Source of the DNA: Candidatus Leptovillus affinis
Lineage (GTDB): Bacteria > Chloroflexota > Anaerolineae > Promineifilales > Promineifilaceae
DNA length: 64,000 bases
Assembly (NCBI GenBank): GCA_016705235.1
Contig: JADIYP010000001.1
Location: 1,426,001-1,490,000 of the forward strand
Direction of reading: 5' to 3'
Shown here: piece after piece, positions 27,000 through 34,267 of the stretch
Position numbering within the stretch: the stretch's first letter is position 1
Layout: every line of letters begins with the position of its first letter
Program-made: the position numbers and the translations under genes
Notes under the pieces: generated by a model
What the model saw: only the letters and a program-made list of their open reading frames with translations
Databases searched by the model: none
What the model was told of the DNA's origin: nothing

Positions 27000-27026
27000 A
27001 ATTGTGTTAAAATTATTCACACAATT
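27000..27026. promoter_or_regulatory. Perfect dyad AATTGTGT-N11-ACACAATT, candidate operator
   Basis: Two perfect 8-bp inverted arms flank an A/T-rich 11-bp centre containing TTAAAATTATT. It lies about 130 bp upstream of the MerR/B12-type regulator gene. Autoregulation of such regulators through palindromes near their own promoter is common, so this is a plausible binding site; that link is inferred. Confidence 0.5.
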
Positions 27027-27156
27027 TGCTTGCCCGGCCTGTCTAGGTTGAATCGCAAAGAACGCAAAGCGCGTGGGGAGCCGCTTCAATCGCACGCTGC
27101 GCGCTCGGCGACTGTTACAAGAGATAGGCGCTAATTTTTGAATACCGAGGAAAGTT

Positions 27157-28464
27157 TTGACAGACCCACAAAAAAATCCCACGTTTAATCTAAAAGCTGT
27201 TGTTCAGGAGACCGGAATTAAGCCAGACACGCTTCGCGCCTGGGAGCGACGGTATGGCCTGCCGCAGCCAGATCGCACGAGTGGCGGCCACCGCCTGTAT
27301 TCGCAGTATGACATCGACATGTTGAAGTGGCTTCTGGCCCGCCAGGAAGAAGGCTTGAGCATCAGCCGGGCGGTCGATTTATGGCAGCAGCTAGAGTCGG
27401 GAGGCGAGTCGCCGATTGAGTCATACGGCCGTGACGAAGACGACCCAACCGTGGTAATGGTAACAGGTCAATCGGTTACCCAACTGCGCGCAGAGTGGAT
27501 TGCCGCCTGCCTGGCATTTAACGAACTTTTGGCCCGCCAAATTTTGGCCCAGGCCTTTGCCCTCTTTTCGTTGGAGATGGTGTGTTTTGAGCTGTTGCAA
27601 AAAGCGTTAGGCGAAATTGGCGAAGGCTGGTATGAGGGACGCATTACCGTGCAGCAGGAGCATTTTGCCTCGGCGCTGGCCATTCGCCAACTGGAAGCGT
27701 TGTTAAACGCCGCCCCGCCGCCGACACGCAGCGCCCGTGTGGTGGTTGCCTGCGCCCCGGAAGAACAACATACCTTCAGCGCCCTGTTGATCACCTTGCT
27801 CCTGCGCCAGCGTGGGCTGGAAGTGATCTACCTGGGCGCGGATGTGCCGCCGGATCGATTGGAAGCCATGTTAACGGCCGTGCATCCCCAACTGCTCATC
27901 ATCACCGCCCAAACTTTGCACACGGCCGGTCGCGTGCCCGCCATCGCCCTGGTGGCGCAAAAAACAGGCACGCCCATGGCCTATGGCGGCGGCGTTTTCA
28001 CCTTTATTACCGATATTGTGTCTCACATTCCGGCGCACTTTTTGGGCAACGATTTGCGCGCTGTTCCTCAGGTGGTAGACCACCTGCTCAGCAATCCGCA
28101 GCCGGCGCCCCAGGCGCAACTCGCCTCCCCAGTCTACGAATTGGCCTTAGAACAATACGCTGCGCAGCGAGCAGCCATCGAAGCCGACATTTTAGAATCT
28201 TTATCCGGCCTGGATGTGCCAATTCGCTACCTGAAAAACGCCAACCACAACCTGGGAGATAACATCCAGGCGGCGTTGAGTCTGGGAGACATCAACTTAT
28301 TAAATAATGATCTGGAGTGGGTGAATGGCTTGCTGATCAATTTTCATTATCGTATGCCAGCTGAAGTGATGAAACCGTACATGGAAGCTTACCGTCAGGC
28401 GGCCGAGAGTCACCTCGATGCGCGAGGCAAGCTGCTTTTGGATTGGTTCGCTGGGGTCAACTAA
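27157..28464 (+). CDS. MerR-type regulator with B12-binding domain (CarH/LitR-like)
   Basis: Transcriptional regulator of 435 aa. Residues 8-75 are a MerR winged helix (DTLRAWERRYGLPQPDRTSGGHRLYS), followed by the B12-binding four-helix cap (about 115-190) and a Rossmann cobalamin domain (about 195-320). In CarH this fold holds adenosylcobalamin and senses light. Here the family signature D/E-x-H-x-x-G reads EQHTFS: the His ligand is kept but the Gly is Ser, so cofactor binding is uncertain. An extra C-terminal helical domain of about 110 residues follows. It starts at a TTG with GAGG 6 nt upstream. The carotenoid genes that often adjoin carH are absent. Confidence 0.88.
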   Translation: MTDPQKNPTFNLKAVVQETGIKPDTLRAWERRYGLPQPDRTSGGHRLYSQYDIDMLKWLLARQEEGLSISRAVDLWQQLESGGESPIESYGRDEDDPTVVMVTGQSVTQLRAEWIAACLAFNELLARQILAQAFALFSLEMVCFELLQKALGEIGEGWYEGRITVQQEHFASALAIRQLEALLNAAPPPTRSARVVVACAPEEQHTFSALLITLLLRQRGLEVIYLGADVPPDRLEAMLTAVHPQLLIITAQTLHTAGRVPAIALVAQKTGTPMAYGGGVFTFITDIVSHIPAHFLGNDLRAVPQVVDHLLSNPQPAPQAQLASPVYELALEQYAAQRAAIEADILESLSGLDVPIRYLKNANHNLGDNIQAALSLGDINLLNNDLEWVNGLLINFHYRMPAEVMKPYMEAYRQAAESHLDARGKLLLDWFAGVN

Positions 28465-28515
28465 AACTGACTGCATTACTTGCAGAGTGATATTGATTTA
28501 GCTTCTCTTAGGAGA

Positions 28516-28590
28516 CATCATGAGTGGTCTAACCCACCACCACGAATGAAAAGGTTGAGATTTGTCAAATCTTTAAGATTTGACAAATCT
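28516..28590 (+). repeat. REP palindrome with CATCATGAGTGGT flank
   Basis: AGATTTGTCAAATCT and AGATTTGACAAATCT separated by TTA (28558-28590) form the 33-bp REP. The preceding 40 bp (GACATCATGAGTGGT, CCACCACCACGAATGAAAAG) recur inverted beside the REP at 52811, so the mobile unit is larger than the REP itself. It sits 19 bp upstream of the epimerase start. Confidence 0.85.
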
Positions 28591-28609
28591 ATTTTCAAGG
28601 GAGATGGGT

Positions 28610-29533
28610 ATGCGTGTAATTATTACTGGGGGAACGGGCCTGATTGGCGGTGCGCTGGCGAAAAGCCTGGCGGCCGATGGGCACGAAGTGATTGTGTTGA
28701 GCCGCAATCCGCAGGCGCACCAATTGCCGGATGGCGTGAAAGCGGCGCAGTGGGATGGCCACACGGCCGTATCCTGGGGTCACCTGGCCGACGGTGCAGA
28801 CGCCATCATCAACCTGGCCGGGGAAAATCTGGCGGGCAATGGGCTGCTGCCTGCCCGCTGGACAGCGGAACGCAAACGGCGCATCTTGCAAAGCCGGCTG
28901 GACGCGGGCCGCGCTGTGGTGGAAGCCGTGACGGCCGCCGCCCGAAAACCGCGCGTGGTTGTCCAATCATCGGGCATCGACTACTACGGCGCGCGCGACG
29001 ACGAATTCATTACCGAAGCGTCGCCGGCGGGCAAAGATGGTTTTTTAGCCAATGTCACCGTCGATTGGGAAGCGTCGACGGCCGCAGTTGCCGCCCAGGG
29101 CGTGCGCCAAATTATCATCCGCACTGGCGTGGTGTTTAGCGCGGAAGGCGGGCCATTTAAAACGTTGGCGCTGCCGTTTAAATTTTTTGCCGGCGGGCCG
29201 CTGGGCAGCGGCCGCCAGTGGATGTCGTGGATTCATTTGGAAGATGAGGTACGGGCGATCCGTTTCTTGCTGGAGCAGGAAACGGCCGTTGGCCCTTATA
29301 ATTTATGCGCGCCGCAGCCATTGACCAATCGAGACATGGCCAAGACCATTGGTAAGGTGATGGGACGGCCGTCTTTTATCCCTGCGCCTGCTTTTGTTTT
29401 GCGCTTGCTGCTGGGCGAGGTAGCCGATGTGGTGCTGGACGGCCGTCGCGCTCAACCGCAGCGTTTGCAAGAAATGGGCTTTGTGTTCCATTACCCGGAT
29501 GCCCAAACGGCCGTACGCGACCTCTTGAAGTAG
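28610..29533 (+). CDS. TIGR01777-family NAD-dependent epimerase
   Basis: Extended SDR of 307 aa of the YfcH/SDR39U1 group, cofactor-binding but of unknown substrate. The nucleotide motif is TGGTGLIGGAL (residues 6-16). DAIINLAGENLAGN and SSGIDYYGARDDE are the signature stretches of TIGR01777 proteins, and the C-terminal DUF1731-like part contains PAFVLRLLLGEVADVVLDGRRAQPQRL. The ATG at 28610 has GGAGATGGGT upstream; a start at 28580 would lie inside a REP repeat and is rejected. Monocistronic, with a 108-bp repeat 70 bp downstream. Confidence 0.93.
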   Translation: MRVIITGGTGLIGGALAKSLAADGHEVIVLSRNPQAHQLPDGVKAAQWDGHTAVSWGHLADGADAIINLAGENLAGNGLLPARWTAERKRRILQSRLDAGRAVVEAVTAAARKPRVVVQSSGIDYYGARDDEFITEASPAGKDGFLANVTVDWEASTAAVAAQGVRQIIIRTGVVFSAEGGPFKTLALPFKFFAGGPLGSGRQWMSWIHLEDEVRAIRFLLEQETAVGPYNLCAPQPLTNRDMAKTIGKVMGRPSFIPAPAFVLRLLLGEVADVVLDGRRAQPQRLQEMGFVFHYPDAQTAVRDLLK

Positions 29534-29602
29534 AGCGTAAGGAAGATGGATTGAATAACTTGCGGGAGACTAAAGACTGGAGACTGGAGATTGAACCAGT
29601 CT

Positions 29603-29708
29603 CTAGCAGTTTGTCGGAAAAGTACCCGTAGGCGCGGTTTCTTACCGCGTCTTCCAGAGGCGGGGTAAGGATACCCCGGCTACAAAAAGAGGTTCCCCGA
29701 CAGACTGC
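29603..29708 (+). repeat. 108-bp palindromic element, copy 4, inside another inverted repeat
   Basis: Nearly complete copy, ending GACAGACTGC without the final CTAG. The flanks GACTGGAGACTGGAGATTGA on the left and AAGTCTCCAGTCTCGAATTT on the right are complementary, as if the element inserted in the loop of a pre-existing hairpin of the type at 14331-14391. Confidence 0.9.
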
Positions 29709-29751
29709 AAGTCTCCAGTCTCGAATTTCTGGTTCGATATAAAATTCCCCC

Positions 29752-30474
29752 ATGCAAAAAACCCCTTTTCTTTGGTTAGGCGCAAATCGGGCGCGCAAAT
29801 GGCCGCTGAGTGACAAAGCGCGCCTGCTGGATCGCGCCGCGCAGGCAGGGCTGCCTGTGCCATCCGGCGCAATTTTGTTGCACGAATTGTTTGTTCTGCT
29901 TCTGGAAGCGGGGGTGATTGTTGTGCAAGATGGCGTCGTTACGGCCGTAGACGCGGCCTGGCTCTATGAAACCCTGTACGATGGTATCCGTTTCCCCCGA
30001 TTAGACGCGCCGGTAATCTTGCGCGCCGCCTTTTCCCTGGACGGCGCGCCGCAGCCTGGCGATCCGGTAGGCGCGCCGCAGCGCGACGTGCGCCTGACGG
30101 AACCGGCGCAGTTGGCGGCCGGTTTGCAGCGGGTCTGGTCGTTGGCCGCTGCGCCGGAAGGGCTGCGGCGGGATGTGCTGGTGATGCAAATGGTGGACGC
30201 GCAGGCGGGCGGAACGGCCGTAACCACTGCCGACAAGCCAGATACCATCACCACCCTGGCTCCCGATGCTGCGCCAAACACCCTCACCTTGCCGCCGTTG
30301 AGCCGGTTTGGCCGCCCGCCGGCCGAGTTGCCGCCCTACGTCCAGCGGCTGCAAATGCTCCTGCGCGGCGCGCGCCGCACTTTTCGCGCCGGAACCTGGC
30401 AAATTGATTGGTTGGATGACGGCCGTGTCTGTTGGCTCATTCAAGCCCATCATCGACAAGATTCAGCCCTCTAA
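29752..30474 (+). CDS. PEP synthase / pyruvate phosphate dikinase N-terminal-like protein
   Basis: A 240-aa protein resembling the ATP-grasp N-terminal part of PPDK/PEP synthase. SDKARLLDRAAQAGLPVPSG parallels the KxxxL--AGxPVPxG opening of that family, VILRAAFS parallels the RSS strand, and VLVMQMVDAQAGGTAVT parallels the VQxMVxAxxSGVxFT strand. The phosphohistidine and PEP/pyruvate domains are absent, and several ATP contacts cannot be found, so activity is doubtful. A TATAAA box ends 8 nt before the ATG with no Shine-Dalgarno, suggesting a leaderless message. It stands alone beside the repeat island. Confidence 0.65.
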   Translation: MQKTPFLWLGANRARKWPLSDKARLLDRAAQAGLPVPSGAILLHELFVLLLEAGVIVVQDGVVTAVDAAWLYETLYDGIRFPRLDAPVILRAAFSLDGAPQPGDPVGAPQRDVRLTEPAQLAAGLQRVWSLAAAPEGLRRDVLVMQMVDAQAGGTAVTTADKPDTITTLAPDAAPNTLTLPPLSRFGRPPAELPPYVQRLQMLLRGARRTFRAGTWQIDWLDDGRVCWLIQAHHRQDSAL

Positions 30475-30478
30475 AGTA

Positions 30479-30604
30479 TCTGGTTCTTTAGGAACTCAGG
30501 GGGTTGACAGCCCCTGATGCGTGATGCGTGATGCGTGACCAGAGAGGTTTCACGCATCACGTATCACGCATCAGACCAAACCCCATGAAATCCCAAAGAC
30601 CCAA
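30479..30604 (+). repeat. Dispersed ~130-bp element with GCGTGA array, copy C
   Basis: TTCTTTAGGAACTCAGGGGG, three TGATGCGTGA units, ACCAGAGAGGTTTCACGCAT, inverse units, then CAGACCAAACCCCATGAAAT. It begins a 1.17-kb gene-free repeat island (30475-31640). Confidence 0.9.
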
Positions 30605-30685
30605 GTATCTTCAGGTCGGTCGACAGACCCTCAGGAACGCGGATTAAATAACCTGAGGAACCTCCGGGAGGTTGAATTAACCATC

Positions 30686-30794
30686 CTAGCAGCCTGTCGG
30701 AAAAGTACCCGTAGCCGCGGTTTCTTACCGCGTCTTCCAGAGGCGGGGTAAGGATACCCCGGCTACAAAAAGAGGTTCTCCGACAGACTGCTAG
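30686..30794 (+). repeat. 108-bp palindromic element, copy 5
   Basis: Full copy with CTAG at both ends. Copy 6 follows in tandem after a single A. Both carry AGCCTGTCGG in place of AGTTTGTCGG, so the pair probably arose by local duplication. Confidence 0.97.
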
Positions 30795-30795
30795 A

Positions 30796-30904
30796 CTAGC
30801 AGCCTGTCGGAAAAGTACCCGTAGCCGCGGTTTCTTACCGCGTCTTCCAGAGGCGGGGTAAGGATACCCCGGCTACAAAAAGAGGTTCTCCGACAGACTG
30901 CTAG
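30796..30904 (+). repeat. 108-bp palindromic element, copy 6
   Basis: By eye identical to copy 5 along its length and in direct tandem with it, sharing CTAG-A-CTAG at the junction. Confidence 0.97.
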
Positions 30905-30905
30905 T

Positions 30906-30939
30906 CTAGCAGCCTGTCGGAAAACCCAGCGCGGTTTTT
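30906..30939 (+). repeat. 108-bp palindromic element, copy 7 (left end only)
   Basis: CTAGCAGCCTGTCGGAAAAC continues the tandem run, but the sequence diverges after about 20-30 bp. It is a third, truncated unit next to the 21-bp array. Confidence 0.8.
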
Positions 30940-30978
30940 ACCCGTCTCCAGGCGAAGCAACCATTTCAGCGTTCGGAA

Positions 30979-31240
30979 CCATTCCTCCCGGTGAAGCAGC
31001 CATTCCTCCCGCGTCGGAACCATTCCTCCCGGTGAAGCAACCATTCCTCCCGGTGAAGCAACCATTCCTCCCGGTGAAGCAACCATTTCTCCCGCGTCGG
31101 AACCATTCCTCCCGGTGAAGCAGCCATTCCTCCCGGTGAAGCAGCCATTCCTCCCGGTGAAGCAACCATTCCTCCCGGTGAAGCAGCCATTCCTCCCGCG
31201 TCGGAACCATTCCTCCCGGTGAAGCAGCCATTTCTCCGGG
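30979..31240. repeat. 21-bp tandem array, about 13 units
   Basis: Units of ACCATTCCTCCCGGTGAAGCA (20-21 bp) with an alternative half, GCGTCGGA, replacing GGTGAAGCA after units 2, 6 and 11. Because the period is near a multiple of three, several frames stay open and give false ORFs (for example EEWLLHR repeats). No spacers of unequal sequence exist, so it is not a CRISPR. No start with a ribosome-binding site was found. Confidence 0.9.
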
Positions 31241-31377
31241 GGATAACTCATCTGGGTGTTTGCAGATTGGGCCAATCTTGGGCGCAAGATTGCGCGCCAA
31301 ATCGTTATCTGGTCGTTTTTTATTTTTGCCACAACCAATCAATCACTAATCTCAGTTCTGCAAGTTGTTTAATTCAC

Positions 31378-31438
31378 ATTCCTAAGGGTTTGCTCTCGAG
31401 CAGTTAGACCCATTGGGTCTCAAACCCTTAGGGTCTTT
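31378..31438. repeat. ACCCTAAGGGT-family hairpin
   Basis: CCTAAGGGTTTGCTCTCGAG and CTCAAACCCTTAGGGTCTTT form inverted arms around a second small hairpin, GACCCATTGGGTC. It lies inside the gene-free island. Confidence 0.7.
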
Positions 31439-31480
31439 CCAGATATACGGTTGGTTGGAATTTGTGGGGGGGGTGACTTG

Positions 31481-31523
31481 ACGCGTGATGCATGAGGGGT
31501 AGCCCCCCACGCATCACGCATCA
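31481..31523. repeat. Short GCGTGATGCATGA / CACGCATCACGCATCA inverted repeat
   Basis: GACGCGTGATGCATGAGGGG and CCCCCACGCATCACGCATCA are near complementary. It belongs to the GCGTGA family. Confidence 0.7.
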
Positions 31524-31535
31524 AAATAACGCTGA

Positions 31536-31644
31536 CTAGCAGTTTGTCGGAAAAGTACCCGTAGCCGCGGTTTCTTACCGCGTCTTCCAGAGGCGGGGTA
31601 AGGATACCCCGGCTACAAAAAGAGGTTTTCCGACAGACTGCTAG
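31536..31644 (+). repeat. 108-bp palindromic element, copy 8, supplying the lon stop codon
   Basis: Full copy with CTAG at both ends. The right-hand CTAG (31641-31644) overlaps the lon stop: the reverse complement of 31641-31643 is TAG. The element therefore inserted exactly at, or replaced, the original lon terminus. Confidence 0.95.
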
Positions 31645-34064
31645 CGGACGGCCGCGTGGACGCTCTTTTCTTTCAGGCCGCCGTTCACCGGCGGAATGGG
31701 CATTTCCAGCTTGCCGGGTCTTATTTCCACGCTGAATGGGGGTTCATCGCTGCTCAGCAGGGCGATGGGCAGCACCTGATCCAGATGACTCACAGGGATG
31801 AGTGTCAGGTCGTCGCGGACGCGCTGCGGCAGGTCGGGGATGTCTTTGGCGTTGTCTTTGGGCAGCAGCACCGTGAGAATCCCGGCGCGATGGGCGGCGA
31901 TGGCCTTCTCTTTCAGGCCGCCAATGGCCAATACCTTGCCGCGCAGGGTCACTTCGCCGGTCATGGCCACGTCGCGGCGCACCGGCCGCCGCGTAAAAGC
32001 GGAGATAATGGCCGTGGCCATGCCGATTCCGGCGCTTGGCCCATCTTTGGGCACAGCGCCTTCGGGCACGTGAATGTGCAGGTTTACCTGATCAAAAATG
32101 GAGGGTTCCAGCCCCAGGGTGCGGGCGTTGGCGCGGGCATAAGTGAGGGCGGCCTGGGCTGATTCACGCATCACATCGCCCAAGGAGCCGGTCATGGTGA
32201 TACGGCCGTTGCCCTCGCTCAGGCTCACTTCAATCGACAAGGTATCGCCGCCAAAAGCATTTACAGCCAGGCCGGTGACCACGCCGATTTCGTCTTCTTC
32301 TTCGGCTGTGCCGTGATGGAATTTATCTGGCCCCAGGTAATTGGGGATGGAAACGGCCGTTACCCGAAATGCTCCCGTCTCCCCACCGGCAATTTTTACC
32401 GCCAGCTTACGCACCACCGAGCCGATCTGCCGCTCTAGTTGGCGCACGCCTGCCTCGCGGGTATGGTGGCGAATCATTTTTTGCAGCGCCTCAGCCTCCA
32501 TCGTGACCTCAATGTCATGGATGCCATGCCCGGCAAGCTGCTTCTTCAAGAGAAACCCCTGGGCAATGCCCATTTTCTCTTCTTCAATATAACCCGGCAT
32601 GGTGATGGTTTCCATGCGATCCAAAAGCGGTCCCGGGATCGTGCTTAGTTGATTGGATGTGGTAATGAAAATCACCTGGCTCAAATCAAACGGCGCTTCC
32701 AGATAATGGTCGGTAAAGCTGTGATTTTGCTCCGGGTCCAGCACTTCCAACAACGCCGACGAAGGATCGCCGCGCCAATCGGCCCCGACTTTATCAATTT
32801 CATCCAGCACAATCACCGGGTTGCGTGTGCCGGCGTCGCGCAGGGCGCGAATAATTCGCCCCGGCATCGCCCCAATGTAGGTGCGCCGGTGGCCGCGAAT
32901 CTCGGCCTCGTCGCGCACGCCGCCCAGGCTGATGCGCACCAGCTCGCGCCCCATCGCCCGGGCCACCGAGGTGGCAATCGACGTTTTGCCGACTCCGGGC
33001 GGGCCGTTCAGGTTGATGATTGCGCCACGCATCTGCGGACCGGCCAGTTTGCGCACGGCTACGTATTCCACAATGCGTTCTTTGACGTCGTTCAGACCAT
33101 AGTGGTCGGCGTCCAAAATTTCGCGGACGTGGTGGATGTCCAGATTATCTTCGGTGGCTTTGCTCCAGGGCAGCTCTACCAGCCATTCCAAATAGGTGCG
33201 AATCACGCTGGCTTCGGCCGACTGCTGCCCCTGATATTCCAGGCGCTGCAGCTCTTTGTTGGCCCGTTCGGCGACCGGTTCTGGCATCTGGGCGGCTTCG
33301 ATTTTTTGCCGCAGTTGGTTCATGGGGTCTTCGCCTTCTTCGCCGAGTTCTTTGCGGATGGCACGCATTTGCTCGCGCAGGACGTATTCGCGCTGGGCTT
33401 TGTCGGTGTTGGCGCGGGCGTCTTGCTGGATTTTTTTGCGGATTTCGGTGATGCGCAGTTCTTGTTCCAGGTATTCGGTGACGATTTGCAGCCGCTGGCC
33501 GCCTTCGAGGGTTTGCAGAAGTTGGAGTTCGGTATCAAATGGCAGGTTGATCAGCCCGGCGATGTAGTCGGCGAGTTCGCCGGCCGTTTGTTTGTTGCGG
33601 GTGATGCTCATCACCTGTTGGTTAGCTTCGCCCAGGGCTTCGGCGTATTGTTCCAGGTAGGCGATGGCTTTGTTGACCAGTTCTTCGTCGTTGGTGTCGC
33701 TTTCGGCAGCTAATTCGCTGTAAACGCCGGTGAGGTAAGGTTCCGTGCTGCCCAGGCCGTGAAATTGGACGCGCCGGTGGAGTTCGACGAGCATTTGAAC
33801 GCCGATGTGGGGCGCGCGCAAGACGTCGCGGACGGTGGCCAGCACGCCTATGGGGGCCAGGTCTTTGTCGTTGGGGGTTTCCAGTTCAGCGTCGTATTGG
33901 ACGAGGATAAGGAGGTCGCCGCCCTGGTCTACGGCCGTTTGCGCGGCCGCTAATGAGTTTCGCCGACCAATCGAAATCGTCGTGGTGATGCCTGGGAAGA
34001 CAGCGCCTCCGCGGAGCGGAACCACGGGAATTGATTTGGTCTGGTTTTGCATTTTTTCTGTCAT
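31641..34064 (-). CDS. lon: ATP-dependent protease Lon
   Basis: Cytoplasmic AAA+ serine protease of 807 aa that degrades misfolded and regulatory proteins. The N-terminal substrate domain starts IPVVPLRGGAVFPG. The ATPase has Walker A GPPGVGKTSIA and Walker B VIVLDEIDK. The protease domain has catalytic Ser in PKDGPSAGIG and Lys in GGLKEKAIAAHRAG. The ATG at 34064 has AAAGGA about 10 nt upstream; the frame stays open to 34235 but runs through non-coding sequence. The stop codon is formed by the end of a 108-bp repeat element, so the last residues (EKSVHAAVR) may differ from the ancestral tail. Single gene. Confidence 0.96.
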   Translation of the reverse strand: MTEKMQNQTKSIPVVPLRGGAVFPGITTTISIGRRNSLAAAQTAVDQGGDLLILVQYDAELETPNDKDLAPIGVLATVRDVLRAPHIGVQMLVELHRRVQFHGLGSTEPYLTGVYSELAAESDTNDEELVNKAIAYLEQYAEALGEANQQVMSITRNKQTAGELADYIAGLINLPFDTELQLLQTLEGGQRLQIVTEYLEQELRITEIRKKIQQDARANTDKAQREYVLREQMRAIRKELGEEGEDPMNQLRQKIEAAQMPEPVAERANKELQRLEYQGQQSAEASVIRTYLEWLVELPWSKATEDNLDIHHVREILDADHYGLNDVKERIVEYVAVRKLAGPQMRGAIINLNGPPGVGKTSIATSVARAMGRELVRISLGGVRDEAEIRGHRRTYIGAMPGRIIRALRDAGTRNPVIVLDEIDKVGADWRGDPSSALLEVLDPEQNHSFTDHYLEAPFDLSQVIFITTSNQLSTIPGPLLDRMETITMPGYIEEEKMGIAQGFLLKKQLAGHGIHDIEVTMEAEALQKMIRHHTREAGVRQLERQIGSVVRKLAVKIAGGETGAFRVTAVSIPNYLGPDKFHHGTAEEEDEIGVVTGLAVNAFGGDTLSIEVSLSEGNGRITMTGSLGDVMRESAQAALTYARANARTLGLEPSIFDQVNLHIHVPEGAVPKDGPSAGIGMATAIISAFTRRPVRRDVAMTGEVTLRGKVLAIGGLKEKAIAAHRAGILTVLLPKDNAKDIPDLPQRVRDDLTLIPVSHLDQVLPIALLSSDEPPFSVEIRPGKLEMPIPPVNGGLKEKSVHAAVR

Positions 34065-34227
34065 ATACGTTTGTCCTTTGCCGATCAGGCATGTCAGGAT
34101 TGCGCTTAAGATTAAGTATGTGCTTCTCTTAAGCAGGCAACAATAGCCCATTGGTATTTTTACCGACACACGTAAATAACGCGATAGTCCTATATCAGAG
34201 ATGCGTAAGAGTTTTGAATCATGTGGT

Positions 34228-34263
34228 GCAAACAAAACGGCCGGTAACGGCCGTTTTGTTTGC
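34228..34263. terminator. Perfect 15-bp hairpin with A/T-rich stem base
   Basis: GCAAACAAAACGGCC and GGCCGTTTTGTTTGC enclose a 6-nt loop. A GC-rich upper stem next to an A-tract and a T-tract is the plan of a bidirectional intrinsic terminator. It lies 4 bp past the stop of the 3-hydroxyacyl-CoA dehydrogenase gene. The right arm contains an ACGGCCGT octamer. Confidence 0.85.
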
Positions 34264-34267
34264 GTTT

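Noticed and set aside
30979..31240. CRISPR array
   Set aside because: Units are contiguous with two fixed linkers, no variable spacers, and no cas genes are in the window. The same applies to 50001-50234 and 46241-46563.
30901..31342. Three overlapping reverse-strand frames of about 74-145 codons across the 21-bp array
   Set aside because: They are translations of the tandem repeat in each frame (REEWLLH, SPGGMVA, GRNGCFT); no start with a ribosome-binding site and no non-repeat domain.
32649..33713. Long plus-strand frame (354 codons) opposite lon
   Set aside because: Antisense shadow of a highly conserved gene; low-complexity Phe/Gly/Val composition and no recognisable domain.
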